Source: JANNHP01 sp031404455 (GTDB lineage Bacteria > Planctomycetota > JAJSAM01 > JAJVHW01). Taken from it: a stretch of 16,185 nucleotides of DNA. Positions 13,083 to 16,185 of this stretch are shown one piece after another; position 1 is the first letter of the stretch, and each line of letters opens with the position of its first letter. Location of the stretch: NCBI GenBank assembly GCA_031404455.1, contig JANNHP010000380.1, forward strand, positions 1-16,185, given 5' to 3'. The notes beneath the pieces are model-generated. The model had not been told where the DNA came from. It searched no databases and saw only the letters and a list, made by a program, of their open reading frames with translations. A program made the translations under genes and the position numbers.

Positions 13083-14382
13083 GGCGCGCGGAGAGCTCGT
13101 CGCGGTCATCCGGGGCGAAGTCTCGCGCGAGACAGCGGACGAGGTCGAGCGCCACCTCGGCCGCTGCGCCGCATGCGCCGCCGAGCGCGATCTCCTCCGG
13201 CGCACGATGGAGGTCGTCCGCGAGCACGTGCAGCCCGAGTCGTCGGCGGACGCCCGGATGCGGCTGCGCTCTGCGCTCTGCGACGAGTTCGCCCGGGATC
13301 GGCGCAAGCGGCGGTTCCGGCACGCGTGGCCGGCGTTCGCGGTCCCCGCGGCGCTCCTCGCGGGCGTTCTCGCTGCCCTGATCGCGGCTCCGGGAGCGGA
13401 GACGCCCGCTCCCCGCGCGATGGCCGACACGCAACGCAGGGCCCGCGCGGTGGCTTCGGCCGGCGAACTCGGTCCGCGCTCGATGGACGCCGTCTCCCGG
13501 GGTCTCGCCTGGCTCGCAGCGAAGCAGCGGCGCGACGGGACGTGGTCTGCGGGGGCCGTGTCCGACGCTGAGACGACTGCTTCCGTCACGGCGTCGGCGC
13601 TCCTCGCGTTCGCGGCGGACGGACAGTCGCCGCGTCACGGCGAGCACCGGGCCGCGCTCTCGCGAGCGCGGCGGCGACTCGCCGAGCTCGTGGCGACGGG
13701 GTTCTCGTCGGACCCGGACAGGAAGCCGCTCTACGCCGTGGCACTCGGCGTCAGGGCGCTCGCCGCGACCTACGCGCTTGATCGGGCCGAGATGACGGCG
13801 GACGAGCGTCGCGCGGAGCGGGAACTCCTCACGCGCGCCGGGCGTCAGCTCGCCGACTTCCAGGCGAAGGACGGCGGCTTCGGGTACGTGCCGAAGGCCC
13901 GCCGGCCGGACTCGTCGTGCACGCTGTTCGCCGTCGCGGCGCTCGACGAACTGCGCGACGCCGACGTCCTCGACGCGTCGGGCGTGATCCTCAGGGCGGG
14001 ACGCTACCTCGACGGGATGCGGGCGCCCGACGGCGGCATCGCATACGCGCATCCCGGCGACCGGCGCGCCGCGCCGGCCCTGACCGCGGCGCTGCTCGCC
14101 CTCGACGGTGAATTCGGTCCGTCGCGAGGCGTGTCGGCGGGGGCCCTCTCGTTCATCGAGAAGGCCGTGCAGACCGGCGACGACGCGCTCCTCGCCTGGA
14201 GCGGGGCCGAGGCGCTCGCCCGCCACGGCCGTCCGCTCGCGGCGCCGGTCGCGAGCCTCCTCGCGAGCCAGCGCGAGGACGGCGCCTGGGCTTCGGCGGA
14301 CGACCGGCGCTGCGCCTCGGCGGGCGACGCCGTCACCACCGCCTTCGGCGTCCTGGCACTGGCGCAGGTGTACGCGCGCTGA
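13066..14382 (+). CDS. Membrane anti-sigma factor fused to a prenyltransferase/squalene-cyclase-like repeat domain
   Basis: 438 residues. The N-terminus is a zinc-binding anti-sigma (zf-HC2/ZAS) domain: C4, then HLGRCAAC giving H30, C34 and C37. After a basic stretch (RRKRRFRH) one membrane helix spans ~87-108. The external part (~138-438) carries toroid repeats of the prenyltransferase/squalene-hopene-cyclase kind: QRRDGTW (154-160), QAKDGGFGY (266-274), APDGGIAY (320-327) and QREDGAWA (402-409), separated by helix pairs. The catalytic DxDD of hopene cyclases is not seen, so a binding or sensing role is more likely than catalysis (inference). The GTG at 13066 has GGAGGAAGG (13055-13063) upstream and overlaps the sigma gene by 17 nt. 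It should hold the sigma factor until an envelope signal releases it. Confidence 0.88.
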   Translation: MISCAEARGELVAVIRGEVSRETADEVERHLGRCAACAAERDLLRRTMEVVREHVQPESSADARMRLRSALCDEFARDRRKRRFRHAWPAFAVPAALLAGVLAALIAAPGAETPAPRAMADTQRRARAVASAGELGPRSMDAVSRGLAWLAAKQRRDGTWSAGAVSDAETTASVTASALLAFAADGQSPRHGEHRAALSRARRRLAELVATGFSSDPDRKPLYAVALGVRALAATYALDRAEMTADERRAERELLTRAGRQLADFQAKDGGFGYVPKARRPDSSCTLFAVAALDELRDADVLDASGVILRAGRYLDGMRAPDGGIAYAHPGDRRAAPALTAALLALDGEFGPSRGVSAGALSFIEKAVQTGDDALLAWSGAEALARHGRPLAAPVASLLASQREDGAWASADDRRCASAGDAVTTAFGVLALAQVYAR

Positions 14383-14467
14383 GGACCCCGGCGGGGGGGA
14401 CAGCTCGCTCGGTTTGCGCGCGTCGGCACGGGCCTTGCTCGCCGGGTGGCAGCCAAGGAGGCGAGCC

Positions 14468-14689
14468 ATGACCGAGCGCCTGGTCGCGATCATCCGCGGG
14501 AAGCACTTCTACGAAGTCATCGAGGACGACAGGCCCCTCTTCACGGGCACGCTCGCCGAGTGCAAACGCTTCGAGCGTCTCCACGAGGAGAAGTACGACG
14601 AGTTCCAGCGTCCCAAGCGGCGCCGGGATCAGCCCCAGGCTCGAATCTTCCGTATCTGGGGCGGCACGTCGGCTGCCAGCGCCTTCTAG
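14468..14689 (+). CDS. Small protein of unknown function (73 residues)
   Basis: The ATG at 14468 has a strong Shine-Dalgarno, AAGGAGG (14455-14461), 6 nt upstream, which makes this a convincing gene despite its size. The product begins MTERLVAIIRGKHFYEVIED and continues with short strands (PLFTG), an acidic/basic helix (LAECKRFERLHEEKYDEF), and a very basic tail (PKRRR) ending IWGGTSAASAF. There is no signal peptide, cysteine pair or membrane helix. I recognise no family. It lies 85 nt after the anti-sigma gene on the same strand; the gap holds a C/G-rich palindromic patch (14386-14398) but no obvious promoter, so it may be read through from the sigma operon. A nucleic-acid-binding role would fit the basic tail but is speculation. 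Confidence 0.75.
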   Translation: MTERLVAIIRGKHFYEVIEDDRPLFTGTLAECKRFERLHEEKYDEFQRPKRRRDQPQARIFRIWGGTSAASAF

Positions 14690-14712
14690 TCCCGCGCCTC
14701 GCGCGGCGCCAA

Positions 14713-14750
14713 CCGGGGAGGTCTTCCGCATTCGCGGGAGAACTCCCCGG
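14713..14750 (+). terminator. Terminator-like hairpin after the small gene
   Basis: CCGGGGAG (14713-14720) pairs fully with CTCCCCGG (14743-14750). Inside it CTTCCGC (14723-14729) pairs with GCGGGAG (14734-14740) through one T.G pair; a T-A pair and a single G.A mismatch join the two stems, and the loop is ATTC. The stem is about 16 pairs. Only three T follow (14756-14758), so it is not a classical intrinsic terminator, but it is the strongest hairpin seen in an intergenic gap here and closes the plus-strand run ending at 14689. Confidence 0.55.
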
Positions 14751-14866
14751 CGGCGTTTCCGGGGCCGCGGAGGCCGCTCGCCCGGCGCCGAGGGCGTGCA
14801 AACGGTCCTTGTCAGTGCCGCCGTGCGCGTGACCCCTGAGTGACGCCGATCCCACACAGTGAGGGG

Positions 14867-16144
14867 GTGAGTCCCACGGGTCGACGGCTGACCATCCCGC
14901 TGCTCCTCCTCGCGCTCGGCTGTGCCTCGTCCGCGACCGTCCCGAAGTCCGCGGCCGAGCTTCCGCCGGCCGGTCGATCCCTCGATCCGGGTAAGGACGC
15001 CTCCCCGGCGGATTCGCCCCCGGACCGGCCGGCGACCCACATGGGACGCGAGGTCCTCCCGCGCGTCGACGTGATCGTGCGCGGTCGAGTGGAACGTGTC
15101 AGCGCGGCCGCGCACGGCGCCGAGGTCGGCCGCGTGGAGCCCGTCGACTGGATGCGCGGCGTGCCCCGGGAACAGGGATCGATCCTGGTGGTGCTCTCGG
15201 CGGCCGAGGGCGCGCTCCCGTTCCCCGGACGCGACGCGCTCTTCCTGCTCCGTTCGATCCCGTATTCCGACAACCTCGAGCTCGTCGAGGTCGGCACCCT
15301 CGACGACGAGGACGGCGCCGCGCGCCTCGCCGCGATGAAGCGCTTCCTCGAGATCGAGTCGATCGCCGATCCCGCCGCCCGGTTCGCCGCGCTGCGCGCG
15401 TACCTCCGCGGCGCACTCGTTTCGGAAGAGGGCTGGACGCGGCGCAATGCCGCGCGCGAATACGCCGCGCTCGCCGCCGAGGTCCCTGGATCACTGACGG
15501 CCGAGGACCGTCCGCCGTTGGAGCGGGCGTTGCAACGCACCCCGGAGAAGTCGTTCCGGACGCTCCTCGAGTCGGCGCTCGCGCAGTGTCCCGGGTCGAA
15601 GGGGAGTCCCGCGCGTCCCGCCGCGAAACCCGCGCGCGACGACGATCTCGCCGCGTACCTCGCACGTTTCGACGCGAGGGACGTCTCCGACGCCGCCCGG
15701 CGCCAGTGCGTGATCGACGCCGCCGTCGAGCTCGGCGAACGCGGGACGCCGCTCTTCGCGAAAGCACTCGTCGATGACGACCCACGCGTTCGCGAGGCGG
15801 CGGCGGCCGCTGCGGGGCAGCTCCGCACCTTGGCGCTCGAACCGCGGATCGCGACGATGCTCACGACCGATCCGTCGGCCGGCGTGCGGCGCACGCTCGT
15901 CGTAGCGGCGGGCCATCTCCGTTCGAAGGCGTCGGTGTCCACGCTGGCACTGCTTGCGAAGGAGGGGGAGCCGTTCGCCCGCGACGCAATCTTCGCGCTG
16001 GCCCGAGTCCGCGACGACGCGGCACTCGGCGAACTGCGCCGGCTCAGGTCGGAGGCGCAGGACCCCGAGCGCCGCAGCGTGCTCGACTTCCTGCTCTCGG
16101 ACCGGTTCGTCGAGCAGGAGAAGGCTCTCGGCGAGAAGCGCTAG
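14867..16144 (+). CDS. Lipoprotein with HEAT-like repeats
   Basis: About 425 residues from the GTG at 14867; an in-frame GTG at 14840 would add nine residues, and neither has a well-spaced Shine-Dalgarno. The later start gives a compact lipoprotein signal, RRLTIPLLLLALGC, with lipid Cys19. After a Pro-rich linker, residues ~60-150 form a beta-rich domain (VIVRGRVERVS, GRVEPVDWMRG, PGRDALFLLR) of the kind found in secreted proteins of unknown role. The middle is helical. The C-terminus (~258-425) has about four HEAT-like helix pairs (DDDPRVREAAAAAAGQL, DPSAGVRRTLVVAAGHL, EPFARDAIFALARV), suggesting a protein-binding scaffold in the envelope. It is separated from the upstream genes by the hairpin at 14713-14750, so it is probably its own unit. 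Function unknown. Confidence 0.8.
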   Translation: MSPTGRRLTIPLLLLALGCASSATVPKSAAELPPAGRSLDPGKDASPADSPPDRPATHMGREVLPRVDVIVRGRVERVSAAAHGAEVGRVEPVDWMRGVPREQGSILVVLSAAEGALPFPGRDALFLLRSIPYSDNLELVEVGTLDDEDGAARLAAMKRFLEIESIADPAARFAALRAYLRGALVSEEGWTRRNAAREYAALAAEVPGSLTAEDRPPLERALQRTPEKSFRTLLESALAQCPGSKGSPARPAAKPARDDDLAAYLARFDARDVSDAARRQCVIDAAVELGERGTPLFAKALVDDDPRVREAAAAAAGQLRTLALEPRIATMLTTDPSAGVRRTLVVAAGHLRSKASVSTLALLAKEGEPFARDAIFALARVRDDAALGELRRLRSEAQDPERRSVLDFLLSDRFVEQEKALGEKR

Positions 16145-16176
16145 GTCGTCCCGGCTCGCGTAGGATCGCGCGTCCC

Positions 16177-16185
16177 ATGCGCAAG
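16177..16185 (+). CDS. Possible start of a further gene, cut by the window edge
   Basis: ATGCGCAAG (Met-Arg-Lys) at the very end. TAGGAT (16161-16166) sits 10 nt before the ATG at the position of a -10 box, and no Shine-Dalgarno is present, which would suit a leaderless transcript. Only three codons are visible, so the call is weak. Confidence 0.25.

Noticed and set aside
13480..14382. The anti-sigma C-terminus as an active squalene-hopene cyclase or prenyltransferase.
   Set aside because: The DxDD acid motif is not seen, the domain is about half the length of a hopene cyclase, and it is attached to a regulatory domain.
14829..14842. CCTGAG near the HEAT lipoprotein start as part of a TPP riboswitch.
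   Set aside because: No matching conserved arms or P1 stem were found, and the thiamine genes lie elsewhere without such a leader.
1..16185. CRISPR arrays, insertion sequences, integrases or phage genes.
   Set aside because: No direct repeats with regular spacers, terminal inverted repeats, transposase or integrase motifs were noticed on either strand.

Overview
The window is very GC-rich (roughly 70% or more by eye) except for the first ~320 bases (about 42% GC in bases 1-60, counted by hand). The gene content suggests a Planctomycetota-like or similar deep-branching environmental bacterium known from a metagenome: a Hanks kinase with several zinc ribbons, lipoproteins with TPR- and HEAT-like tails, an ECF sigma factor paired with a membrane anti-sigma protein carrying prenyltransferase-type repeats, and small proteins without clear homologues. 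The taxon is an inference from gene style; no ribosomal gene is present.

Layout. Bases 1-~320 (minus strand) hold two broken gene pieces, a formylglycine-generating-enzyme (SUMF1) fragment and the 5' end of flgB, joined out of frame to each other and abutting the 3' end of a serine/threonine kinase gene. This looks like a chimeric contig end. From 266 to 5665 the minus strand carries the kinase and a 1157-residue secreted beta-propeller protein; a plus-strand tRNA-Ala(CGC) with its own promoter lies between them. A good sigma70-type promoter drives the large secreted gene from the 142-bp divergent gap at 5666-5807.

From 5808 to 12437 the plus strand holds eight genes that overlap or nearly touch: PilZ protein, DUSP23-like phosphatase, dapB, thiE, a Cys-rich lipoprotein, a second lipoprotein, thiL, tsaE. 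They are probably one transcript combining lysine/cell-wall precursor synthesis (DapB), thiamine diphosphate synthesis (ThiE then ThiL), tRNA t6A modification (TsaE), c-di-GMP sensing (PilZ) and two envelope proteins of unknown role. Starts are often non-ATG; thiE (CTG) and tsaE (ATT after a good Shine-Dalgarno) are the most unusual.

From 12483 to 14382 an ECF sigma factor overlaps by 17 nt a gene encoding a zf-HC2 anti-sigma domain, one membrane helix and a large external toroid of prenyltransferase/squalene-cyclase-type repeats. This is the most interesting candidate system here: a surface-signalling pair whose sensor would be a terpene-cyclase-like fold. A 73-residue orphan protein, a terminator-like hairpin and a HEAT-repeat lipoprotein complete the window; a possible further gene begins at 16177.
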